Source: Deltaproteobacteria bacterium | Lineage (GTDB): Bacteria > Desulfobacterota > Anaeroferrophillalia > Anaeroferrophillales > Tharpellaceae | DNA length: 5,726 nucleotides | NCBI GenBank assembly: GCA_030633185.1 | Contig: DAOVTG010000166.1 | Coordinates: 1-5,726, forward strand | Direction: 5' to 3' | Shown here: positions 1 through 5,726 of the stretch, one piece after another | Layout of the letters: each line of letters opens with the position of its first letter | Numbering within the stretch: the first letter of the stretch is position 1 | Notes under the pieces: model-generated | Told to the model about the DNA's origin: nothing | The model's input: only the letters and a program-made list of their open reading frames with translations | Databases searched by the model: none | Position numbers and translations under genes: made by a program

Positions 1-143
1 CTGCCGCCCCGTTGCGACATGCCGTGAACTTCACTCTGTTTAACATCAAGATCGGCCTCAATCGCCACTGAGGTAAAAATCTGGCTTGCCAGCAAGACCC
101 CCTGACCACCGACTCCGGCTAGTAAAATATTTGTTGTTTCCAT
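1..143 (-). CDS. iorB: Indolepyruvate:ferredoxin oxidoreductase, beta subunit (partial, 3' end outside window)
   Basis: Only the first 47 codons are present; the frame is open to the left edge. The translation starts METTNILLAGVGGQGVLLAS, which carries the GVGGQG loop near the N-terminus of the gamma-type domain of 2-oxoacid:ferredoxin oxidoreductases. It continues to a SEVHGMSQRGG segment at residues 37-47, a hallmark of IorB and related subunits. Known role: IorB pairs with the TPP-containing IorA in the cytoplasm to oxidise aryl-pyruvates to aryl-acetyl-CoA with reduction of ferredoxin. The ATG at 143-141 is preceded by GGAGA (155-151 on the minus strand) at a spacing of 7 nt, which supports the start. 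It lies downstream of iorA on the same strand but 182 bp away, a gap filled by a structured repeat. Too short to verify the rest of the protein; I am confident of the family from the two motifs plus the iorA neighbour. Confidence 0.9.
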   Translation of the reverse strand, partial: METTNILLAGVGGQGVLLASQIFTSVAIEADLDVKQSEVHGMSQRGG

Positions 144-147
144 TATT

Positions 148-162
148 TATTCTCCAATTATA
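148..162. repeat. 15-bp direct repeat, copy next to iorB (contains its RBS)
   Basis: TATTCTCCAATTATA here is identical to 310-324. On the minus strand this copy supplies the GGAGA Shine-Dalgarno sequence of iorB. The two copies bracket the structured element between iorA and iorB. They look like a target-site duplication or another insertion or duplication scar. Confidence 0.75.
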
Positions 163-204
163 GTAAATATCCAGCTTACGTCTACAAAACTACTGCAAAT
201 AATG

Positions 205-276
205 CGAACTTTGCTTCGCCCTCATAAACGAGGTCAAAGCTGGGGTGCTGACGCACCTTTTACCAGCAATGACCCC
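205..276 (-). repeat. REP/MITE-like structured intergenic element, copy A
   Basis: Non-coding spacer sequence related to 3389-3495. The 32 bp at 205-236 match 3389-3420 at 28 positions with no gap. This part holds a short hairpin (220-225 with 228-233, one mismatch) and, on the minus strand, the motif GCGAAGC (219-213). It leads into an imperfect inverted repeat, 230-243 with 263-276 (11 of 14 pairs). Inside this is a perfect 5-bp stem, GGTGC 244-248 with GCACC 253-257, with a TGAC loop. The right arm ends in ATGACCCC, as in copy B. No transposase is encoded here, so if mobile it would depend on an enzyme elsewhere. I infer a REP/REPIN or miniature inverted-repeat element; a transcribed regulatory hairpin is the alternative. 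Confidence 0.6.
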
Positions 277-309
277 AATTTTGGCAGGTTGATGCACGTT
301 AAAACCGAA

Positions 310-324
310 TATTCTCCAATTATA
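310..324. repeat. 15-bp direct repeat, copy abutting the iorA stop codon
   Basis: TATTCTCCAATTATA, identical to 148-162. It ends one base short of the iorA stop codon (326-328). Removing one copy plus the 147 bp between the copies (162 bp in all) would leave iorA and iorB 20 bp apart with the iorB ribosome binding site intact, a normal operon junction. Confidence 0.75.
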
Positions 325-325
325 T

Positions 326-2080
326 TTATTTTCCAATTGCATCGAACTTACAGACCTGGGCACAGACACCACAACCGGCACACATATTGGGATCGATCAC
401 GACATAACTGTCATCACCCTTCGTTTCTAAAGAGAGGGCATTACAGCTGACTTTCAAACATTGCTTACAGCCGGTACATTTTTCCGGATCAACCTTCAAC
501 GGCGGATGACTGATACGATAACGCAAGACACAAGGGGCTTCAACCACAACCACAACCATCTCGTCGGAAGCTAAAGCCGCTTTCATCTTCTCTTCGATAT
601 CAACCAGATTGTAGGGATCGATTTTAACGACATTTTTGATGCCGAAAGCTTTGACCAAGGCCGGGATATCGGCACTGATCGCCTCTTCACCATCCAAAGT
701 CCGTCCTGAACCCGGATTCTCCTGACCGCCGGTCATGCCGGTTGTCCGGTTATCAAGAATCATGGCGACCGAATTGCTCTTGTTATAGATACAGTTAAGC
801 AGACTGGTCATACCGGAATGAAAGAAGGTTGAGTCACCAATCACGGAGACCACCTTCTGACTCATATCATCACTTTGTTCGACGACCTTGGCCATACCAT
901 GGCCCATACTGATGCTAGCCCCCATACAGACACAAGCATGCACCGCCGACATCGGCGGCAGGGCCCCTAAAGTATAGCAACCGATATCTCCGGAAACAAA
1001 AACTTTAAGTTTTTTCAGGATAGTAAAGATACCGCGATGCGAACAACCGGGACAGAAGGCCGGCGGACGACCAGGCAAATCGGCAGCAATATCCTTGAGC
1101 TCGGCCTTAACCCCGGTGACCTGATTTTTGAGAAAAGCAACGCTGAACTCACCCGTCAACGGAAAGAGGTCTTTACCGTGATCAACCTTGACTCCCATCG
1201 CCTTGATCTGATCTTCAAAGAAAGGATCCCCCTCTTCAATAATCAGAAGCTGGTCAACCTTGGCCGCAAATTCCTTGATCTTATTTTCCGGCAGAGGATA
1301 GGTAAGCCCCAGTTTCAGAACCGAAGCTTCAGGCAGGGCTTCCAGAACATATTGATAACTGATGCCATTAGTGATCACGCCGATCTTGGTATCGTGATAC
1401 TCAATCCGGTTCAACGGTGTGGTCTCGGCATACTCTTTAAGTTTGACAATCCGCTCTTCAACCAGCGGATGCCGCCGTTGGGCACTAACCGGGAGCATCG
1501 TATACTTGGGCATATTCTTTTCGAGTTCGATTTTACCCGACTGTTCCCGACGCTCTCCCAACGTAACCATACTCTTAGAATGTGAAGTCCGAGTCGTAGT
1601 CCGAAACATGACCGGGGTATCAAATTCCTCACTTAAATCCAGAGCCACTGCCACAAAATCCTTACACTCCTGGCTGTCACTCGGCTCAATCACTGGGATT
1701 TTGGCAAAACGACCATAATTACGGTTGTCCTGCTCGTTCTGCGAGCTGTGCATGGCCGGATCATCGGCACTGACCAGAACCAAGCCGCCCTTGACCCCGG
1801 TGTAGGAAAACGTAAAGAGAGGGTCGGCAGCAACATTGATCCCGACATGCTTCATCGTCACCAAAGTCCGAGCCCCGGCAATGGAAGAACCGATACCGAC
1901 TTCTAAGGCCACTTTCTCATTCGGAGCCCACTCAGAGTAGATATCTTTATAGTTTTTGACATTTTCCAAAATCTCGGTCGAGGGCGTACCGGGATAAGCG
2001 GAAGCCAGACGAACACCAGCCTCCCAGGCACCCCGGGCAATCGCCTCGTTACCAGATAGTATTGCTTTTTTCTCGCTCAT
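326..2080 (-). CDS. iorA: Indolepyruvate:ferredoxin oxidoreductase, alpha subunit
   Basis: A 584-residue cytoplasmic subunit, close to the usual IorA length of about 600. Known role: with IorB it carries out TPP-dependent, CoA-dependent oxidative decarboxylation of indolepyruvate and other aryl-pyruvates, reducing ferredoxin. The enzyme may run in reverse. The N-terminal pyrimidine-binding domain has AYPGTPSTEI at 28-37. The C-terminal half holds the TPP-binding domain, with AFCPGCSHRG at 341-350, GDIGCYTLG at 364-372, and the Mg/TPP motif starting GDSTFFHSG at 415 and running to ILDN at 441-444. The C-terminal ferredoxin domain has two [4Fe-4S] sites: C535, C538, C541, C546 (CX2CX2CX4C, as is usual in IorA) and C567, C570, C573, C577 (CX2CX2CX3C). 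The ATG is preceded by AAGAGG with a 10-nt spacer. The 44-bp gap from the thiolase (2081-2124) is AT-rich with no terminator visible, so the two are probably cotranscribed. All motifs look intact. Confidence 0.96.
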   Translation of the reverse strand: MSEKKAILSGNEAIARGAWEAGVRLASAYPGTPSTEILENVKNYKDIYSEWAPNEKVALEVGIGSSIAGARTLVTMKHVGINVAADPLFTFSYTGVKGGLVLVSADDPAMHSSQNEQDNRNYGRFAKIPVIEPSDSQECKDFVAVALDLSEEFDTPVMFRTTTRTSHSKSMVTLGERREQSGKIELEKNMPKYTMLPVSAQRRHPLVEERIVKLKEYAETTPLNRIEYHDTKIGVITNGISYQYVLEALPEASVLKLGLTYPLPENKIKEFAAKVDQLLIIEEGDPFFEDQIKAMGVKVDHGKDLFPLTGEFSVAFLKNQVTGVKAELKDIAADLPGRPPAFCPGCSHRGIFTILKKLKVFVSGDIGCYTLGALPPMSAVHACVCMGASISMGHGMAKVVEQSDDMSQKVVSVIGDSTFFHSGMTSLLNCIYNKSNSVAMILDNRTTGMTGGQENPGSGRTLDGEEAISADIPALVKAFGIKNVVKIDPYNLVDIEEKMKAALASDEMVVVVVEAPCVLRYRISHPPLKVDPEKCTGCKQCLKVSCNALSLETKGDDSYVVIDPNMCAGCGVCAQVCKFDAIGK

Positions 2081-2124
2081 AATTTTTTAACCTCTTAATT
2101 CTTTAATAACTTAATAGTAAACAT

Positions 2125-3318
2125 CTAACAAGTAACTTTCACAACCAGAGCGGCCGCCGTATCACCGGCCGCACAACCAGCAAAAAGTCCATAACCGCCT
2201 CCATTTTGGGCGACCTCTTCAATCATCTCAATAATACAACGTCCGGCAGTCGGTCCCTGGGGGTGCCCAAAGATCAGGGAACTGCCATAGTTATTGAAGC
2301 CGTGCGCATCAATACCAAGCTCTTTGGCAAGATAGAGGTCGTTGACGGCAAACGGGTTATGGGTTTTAAGAGACTTAACATCCTTAATTCCGATACCGGC
2401 TTTCTGCATGGCTTTCTCGGCTGCAGGCACCACGGCAGCCGCCATATAGCCTTTTTTCTCTCGGTAGAAAGAGTAAGAGAGAATCTGAACTTCGACATTA
2501 GCATCACGGCTCAACTCTTTGGCGGTCTGCTGATCAGTTACGATCAGGCCGCAGTTGCCATCCGCGGGATGGGTCTGGGAACCAAAACTATGAACACCTT
2601 CAGGCAGAACTGGACGCAAGCCAGCGAGCCCTTCTGCAGTCGTCGGCATCACCCCTTCATCCTCACTGAAAGTAATGGTTTTACGTTTACTTATCTTGAG
2701 TTCAATGGGAAACATATAACGCTTCTGGAAGGCCCGATCATCAGCTAAGGAATCCTGGTATTGTTCATAACGACGCATCGCCAGATCATCGCACTCTTCA
2801 CGGGTTATACCGGCTTCCTTGGCCACATTTTCAGCGGTTTCGATCATCGCATTTTTGGCCCAGGGATCATTGCCGAAATTATCCATCAACCAGTTCTCGG
2901 TCTCTAATTCACCACCCGGTCCTTTAGGATTAGGCCAAGCCAGATGCGGGCCGTTGGAACAACGATCAGACATCAGCGTAAAAGCTTTATTATAGTCGCC
3001 CATTTCAATGCCGAGAGCCGCCTGATAAATACAGGTGGTTGAGGTCGAACAAGCCTGACTGATAATGCAACCGGGAATCCTCTCGGCTCCCATCATCGCC
3101 GCCGCCCAGGGGCTGGCGTAGAAACCATGATTCTGGGGAATCGTAAAGCCGTAAAAGAGATATTCAAAGAGCCCGGCGTCAATCTCTTTTTCTGCGAGCC
3201 AGCGTTTGGCTGTAGCTGCCGCCAGTTTAATACCGTTCTCATTCGCCAAACTACCCTGCCAGCGGGCAAAAGGTGAAGAAAAATAACCACCATAAGGGAT
3301 GTAAGCTTTCGTAAACAT
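2125..3318 (-). CDS. Thiolase-family protein (acetyl-CoA acetyltransferase-like)
   Basis: At 397 residues this is a typical single-chain thiolase length. The catalytic residues of the fold are present: nucleophilic cysteine C90 in SQACSTS, a GHP histidine H352 in GSSLIFGHPQGPTAG (345-359), and the second cysteine C382 in AGCAAGDTA. Family function: thiolytic cleavage of 3-oxoacyl-CoA to acetyl-CoA and a shortened acyl-CoA, or the reverse condensation. The motif that is usually NEAF is NPFA here (321-324), and the C-terminal motif reads CAAGDT rather than CxGGGxG, so this is a divergent branch. Its substrate may differ from acetoacetyl-CoA. No DUF35/OB-fold partner, which some divergent thiolases have, is in the window. 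The start is well supported by AAAGGAG five nt before ATG. Cotranscription with iorA suggests a link to amino-acid-derived or aromatic acyl-CoAs, which is inference. No clear sigma-70 promoter could be defined upstream. Confidence 0.88.
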   Translation of the reverse strand: MFTKAYIPYGGYFSSPFARWQGSLANENGIKLAAATAKRWLAEKEIDAGLFEYLFYGFTIPQNHGFYASPWAAAMMGAERIPGCIISQACSTSTTCIYQAALGIEMGDYNKAFTLMSDRCSNGPHLAWPNPKGPGGELETENWLMDNFGNDPWAKNAMIETAENVAKEAGITREECDDLAMRRYEQYQDSLADDRAFQKRYMFPIELKISKRKTITFSEDEGVMPTTAEGLAGLRPVLPEGVHSFGSQTHPADGNCGLIVTDQQTAKELSRDANVEVQILSYSFYREKKGYMAAAVVPAAEKAMQKAGIGIKDVKSLKTHNPFAVNDLYLAKELGIDAHGFNNYGSSLIFGHPQGPTAGRCIIEMIEEVAQNGGGYGLFAGCAAGDTAAALVVKVTC

Positions 3319-3360
3319 AAAATCTCCTTTTTATTGTTAAATTATCTGTCTGCTATCTTA

Positions 3361-3378
3361 CTTTACTTAAAGTTAAAG
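3361..3378. other. Short AT-rich palindrome upstream of the thiolase gene
   Basis: CTTT-ACTT-A-AAGT-T-AAAG forms an inverted repeat of 8 pairs with one bulged T, 43-60 bp upstream of the thiolase start codon. It could be an operator or a chance AT-rich palindrome. It has no link to a known regulator, and no convincing -35/-10 pair accompanies it. Confidence 0.2.
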
Positions 3379-3388
3379 CGGGTAGCAT

Positions 3389-3495
3389 CGAATTTTGCTT
3401 CGCCCCCATAAATGGGGTCACATCTTGACAATGGCTGTTGGCAGCTTTTCGGCTTGTCCGATTATCTCGATACGCCATAGTCAAGAAATGACCCC
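3389..3495 (-). repeat. REP/MITE-like structured intergenic element, copy B
   Basis: This is the fuller copy of the element seen at 205-276. A perfect short hairpin, CCCCAT (3404-3409) with ATGGGG (3412-3417), overlaps the left arm of a long imperfect inverted repeat. The arms are 3414-3435 and 3474-3495, with 19 of 22 pairs, enclosing a 38-bp loop. On the minus strand GCGAAGC lies at 3403-3397. The whole sits in the 214-bp spacer (3319-3532) between the ligase stop and the thiolase start. It encodes no protein. There is no T-run after either stem, so it is not a classical intrinsic terminator, though a transcribed hairpin this long could still affect read-through or mRNA decay. The rest of the spacer holds the thiolase RBS and otherwise nothing I recognise. 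Confidence 0.65.
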
Positions 3496-3532
3496 AACCG
3501 AGACGGAACGGCACCTGAAAAGTTACAACAAA

Positions 3533-5074
3533 TTAAGCGTAACGCTCACGTAAAATCCGGTGCAAAATCTTGCCTGTTCCGGTACGCGGCATCTCGTCAG
3601 CGGTGATAAAAAAGGTTTTTTTCGGACATTTATAGGGTGCCAGTTGAGCCCGGCAATAACTGACCAGCTCTTTTTCAGAGAGCGTTTGCCCCTCTTTCAA
3701 AATAACTACGGAGCTTACCTCTTCGCCCCATTTTTCATGCGGCAGCCCGACCACGGCCACGTCAAAAACAGCTTCATGGGCCGCAATAACATTTTCAACC
3801 TCGGAAGGATAAACGTTCTCGCCCCCGGTAATAATCATATTTTTCTTGCGATCAACGAGATAGTAGTAACCATCTTCATCACGCCGGGCCATATCACCAG
3901 CCGAAAAATATTCGCCCTGAAAAGATTCAGCCGTCACCTCCGGCAGTTTATAGTAGTGGTCAAAAAGCATCGGCCCCCGCGAATAGAGCTCGCCGACCTC
4001 ACCGGAAGCTACATCTTGACCATTTTCATCAAGAATCCTGATGAGATCAGTCCCCGAAGACTCCTTACCAATCGAACCCGGTTTACTCATCTGATCCTCA
4101 GGCATCAAGGTCGTGACAATCCCGGCCTCGGTCGAACCGTAACCCTCATAGAGTTTAACCCCGGGCACCAACTTTAAGATGGCTTCCTTATGCTCTTTGC
4201 GGGCCGGAGCCGAAGAACAAAGTAGTTTGGTCAGGGATGAGAGATCAAAAGAGTCAATTTTCCCCTGATCGAGGCTGAAAATCAAATTATAGTGCGTCGG
4301 TATCAACGACATAAAAGTGATTTTTTCACTCTCAATGATCGAGAGAATATTTTCCGGTCTGAAGGCCCGAGCTGGCTGAATATAGTTAGTCCCTCCGAAA
4401 TAGGTCATCGCAAACGAGAAAAAAGTCGTATTGACGTGACACAACGGCATACAGGTCAAAACCGTATCCCGGTAGCTGAAACTAAAATCACTGCCGTTAA
4501 TAAGATAGAAGGCGATATATGATTCATGTGAACGAATCACCCCTTTGGGCCGCCCGGTAGTGCCCGAAGTATAGAGCAAAATCCAGGGATCAGCCGGAGC
4601 TACCTTCACTTGGGGCTCATCATCACCAGCATCGGCCAACAGAGCCTCATACTCTAAACAATCCGGACAAAGATTACCAACCACAATAAAATCGGTGACC
4701 GTGGTAAGCTTTCCCCTGATCTCGGTGACCATCGGCACAAACTCTTCATCGACGATCATCACCTTGGCATCAGCGTTGTTGACGATATACTCGACTTCAG
4801 GCCCGACCAGACGAAAGTTTATGGGATTGATCATCGCGCCAAGTTTGGCGCAAGCGAGATAGATTTCACAAATCTCGATTGAGTTCTCCATAAAACAGGA
4901 GACTTTATCGCCTTTACCAATCCCCAACCCGGCCAAAGCATTGGCCAGACGATTTACGCGCAAGTTGGTCTGCGGAAAAGTGAAACGCCGCGTGCTATCG
5001 CAAAAAGCTATAGCTTGCGGAAATTTCACCGCATTAACCCGCAGGATTTCACCCAGATTTAACCATAGTGCCAT
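3533..5074 (-). CDS. AMP-forming acyl-CoA synthetase/ligase (ANL superfamily)
   Basis: This 513-residue protein is the usual length for a class I adenylate-forming CoA ligase. Reaction of the family: acid + ATP + CoA gives acyl-CoA + AMP + PPi through an acyl-adenylate. Core motifs in order are the P-loop YTSGTTGRPKGV (168-179), the MPLCHVN segment (209-215), YGSTEAG (312-318), SAGDMARRDEDGYYYLVDRK (391-410) containing the ATP-ribose aspartate D394 and hinge arginine R409, GGENVYPSEVE (417-427), and the C-terminal catalytic lysine K502 in PRTGTGK. All expected catalytic residues are present. It has no signal peptide or membrane segment. The start lies 3 bp beyond the stop of the upstream ADP-forming synthetase gene. 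Its Shine-Dalgarno sequence, AAGGGG, is embedded in that gene's last codons, so translation is probably coupled. Substrate class (fatty, alicyclic or aryl acid) cannot be assigned from motifs; a medium- or long-chain or aryl acid is plausible from the neighbours. Confidence 0.92.
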   Translation of the reverse strand: MALWLNLGEILRVNAVKFPQAIAFCDSTRRFTFPQTNLRVNRLANALAGLGIGKGDKVSCFMENSIEICEIYLACAKLGAMINPINFRLVGPEVEYIVNNADAKVMIVDEEFVPMVTEIRGKLTTVTDFIVVGNLCPDCLEYEALLADAGDDEPQVKVAPADPWILLYTSGTTGRPKGVIRSHESYIAFYLINGSDFSFSYRDTVLTCMPLCHVNTTFFSFAMTYFGGTNYIQPARAFRPENILSIIESEKITFMSLIPTHYNLIFSLDQGKIDSFDLSSLTKLLCSSAPARKEHKEAILKLVPGVKLYEGYGSTEAGIVTTLMPEDQMSKPGSIGKESSGTDLIRILDENGQDVASGEVGELYSRGPMLFDHYYKLPEVTAESFQGEYFSAGDMARRDEDGYYYLVDRKKNMIITGGENVYPSEVENVIAAHEAVFDVAVVGLPHEKWGEEVSSVVILKEGQTLSEKELVSYCRAQLAPYKCPKKTFFITADEMPRTGTGKILHRILRERYA

Positions 5075-5077
5075 GTG

Positions 5078-5726
5078 TTATTTCCCCTTTAACTTAATTC
5101 TAACGTCTACCAAACCCGGCTCCCGGCCTTCGGGATAAGCGAAAATCGGGTTAAGATCCATTTCATCAATCTCTTCATGGTTATTTAAGAGCATCGAGAT
5201 CCGACCGAGAACCTCTTTCAGTTTCTCAATATCGGCCCCGGCCCTTCCCCTGATTCCTTCGAGAATGGGATAACCTTTGATCCCTTTGATCATGAACTCG
5301 ATATCATCAGCTGAGAGCGGGTTTAAGCGAAAGATAACATCCTTCATAACTTCGACAAAGATTCCACCCAAACCGAAAGCCACTACGTGACCTAAACCCT
5401 CGGTCTCACGATTGGCACCGACCATCACCTCAATCCCGGGATCGATAAATTTCTGCATAAAACAGGCGGCTCCCGGAAAATTTTTCATCATCTTTTGAAA
5501 AGCTTCGGTCAGGGCCTGATCATCCTTAACATTAAGAACCACCCCGCCGGCATCCGATTTATGAACAACCTCTTCCGATTCAACCTTAATTGTCACCGGA
5601 TAACCGATCTCGGCGGCGGCCGCCAGGGCTCCATCAAGATCACTGACTTCACAGTAAGCAGGTACCGGCAAACCATAGGCAGTCAAGAGGCTGAAAGCAT
5701 CGGCCTGAGCCATAAAAGAGCGACCA
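5078..5726 (-). CDS. ADP-forming acetate/acyl-CoA synthetase, beta (ATP-grasp) subunit or domain, 5' end outside window
   Basis: This matches the ATP-grasp beta part of NDP-forming acyl-CoA synthetases, which interconvert acyl-CoA + ADP + Pi with acid + ATP + CoA. Numbering from the internal Met at 5713, it shows LLTAYGLPVP (9-18), IGYPVTIKVESEEVVHKSDAGG (36-57) with conserved H51 matching by position the phosphorylated beta-subunit histidine of archaeal enzymes, FGLGGIFVEVMKD (113-125), KGYPILEGIRG (146-156) and the metal-binding EMDLNPIFAY (184-193). From that Met it is 211 residues, slightly short for a separate beta subunit. The frame stays open through the last 13 bases, reading GRSF before the Met, and no Shine-Dalgarno sequence precedes it. 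GR..-(L/M)-x-E/A-x-E-A is typical of the linker in fused alpha-beta proteins. I therefore treat it as the C-terminal part of a longer, probably fused (about 700-residue) protein, though a separate beta subunit with a start at 5713 remains possible. It ends 3 bp before the ligase gene. Confidence 0.87.
   Translation of the reverse strand, partial: GRSFMAQADAFSLLTAYGLPVPAYCEVSDLDGALAAAAEIGYPVTIKVESEEVVHKSDAGGVVLNVKDDQALTEAFQKMMKNFPGAACFMQKFIDPGIEVMVGANRETEGLGHVVAFGLGGIFVEVMKDVIFRLNPLSADDIEFMIKGIKGYPILEGIRGRAGADIEKLKEVLGRISMLLNNHEEIDEMDLNPIFAYPEGREPGLVDVRIKLKGK

Noticed and set aside
337..350. Third partial copy of the element (GCATCGAAC, resembling the tail of copy B)
   Set aside because: It is coding sequence for the conserved CKFDAI end of the IorA ferredoxin domain, so the similarity is coincidental.
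202..450. 82-residue plus-strand open frame over the iorA-iorB spacer
   Set aside because: It runs through the structured repeat and into the antisense of the iorA ferredoxin domain; the product has no recognisable features.
1037..1585. 182-residue plus-strand open frame
   Set aside because: It lies wholly antisense to iorA, whose motifs on the other strand are intact, and the product is arginine/asparagine-rich with no recognisable domain.
2206..2748. 180-residue plus-strand open frame
   Set aside because: It is antisense to the thiolase, which has all catalytic residues; the frame is a coding shadow.
3331..3400. Sigma-70 promoter for the thiolase-iorA-iorB segment
   Set aside because: A GATAAT-like -10 is visible on the minus strand, but no acceptable -35 lies at 16-18 bp.
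3404..3495. Intrinsic terminator after the ligase gene
   Set aside because: The stems are strong, but no T-rich tract follows on the minus strand; the stem is followed by GCGAAGCAAAATT.
3369..3525. AAAGTTA at 3369-3375 and 3519-3525 as a target duplication around copy B
   Set aside because: Only 7 bp in AT-rich flanks, and it does not sit at the element ends. It is quite likely by chance.
3560..4177. 205-residue plus-strand open frame
   Set aside because: It is antisense to the conserved C-terminal part of the AMP-forming ligase and has no family resemblance or ribosome binding site that I can see.

Overview
The window is a compact, single-orientation block of anaerobic acyl-CoA metabolism genes, all on the minus strand. 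In transcription order (right to left) they are: the C-terminal ATP-grasp part of an ADP-forming acyl-CoA synthetase (running off the right edge), an AMP-forming acyl-CoA ligase, a thiolase-family protein, the alpha subunit of indolepyruvate:ferredoxin oxidoreductase (iorA), and the first 47 codons of its beta subunit (iorB, running off the left edge). Ferredoxin-linked 2-oxoacid oxidation and a 2x[4Fe-4S] domain in IorA indicate a strict anaerobe. Moderate GC content and this mix of families would fit a Desulfobacterota-type (deltaproteobacterial) sulfate reducer or syntroph. That placement is inference; nothing here fixes the taxon.

Layout: 5078-5726 is the ADP-forming synthetase, open at its 5' end. 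The ligase (3533-5074) follows after a 3-bp gap, with its ribosome binding site inside the synthetase's last codons. A 214-bp spacer (3319-3532) holds a structured repeat (copy B). The thiolase (2125-3318) and iorA (326-2080) are separated by a plain 44-bp AT-rich gap. A 182-bp spacer (144-325) holds a second, diverged copy of the repeat (copy A), and then iorB begins.

Inferred joint role: IorAB interconverts aryl-pyruvates (from aromatic amino acids) and aryl-acetyl-CoA with ferredoxin. The ADP-forming enzyme can recover ATP from the acyl-CoA, while the AMP-forming ligase can activate a free acid in the opposite direction. The thiolase could cleave or form a 3-oxoacyl-CoA. Together they suggest use of aromatic or other amino-acid-derived acids, but the substrates cannot be read from the sequence.

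The least ordinary content is in the two spacers. Both carry the same small non-coding element: a conserved 32-bp end with a short hairpin and a GCGAAGC motif, joined to a longer imperfect inverted repeat whose inner sequence differs between copies. Copy A is also bracketed by an exact 15-bp direct repeat that includes the iorB ribosome binding site. This looks like the scar of an insertion between iorA and iorB, which would originally have been about 20 bp apart.
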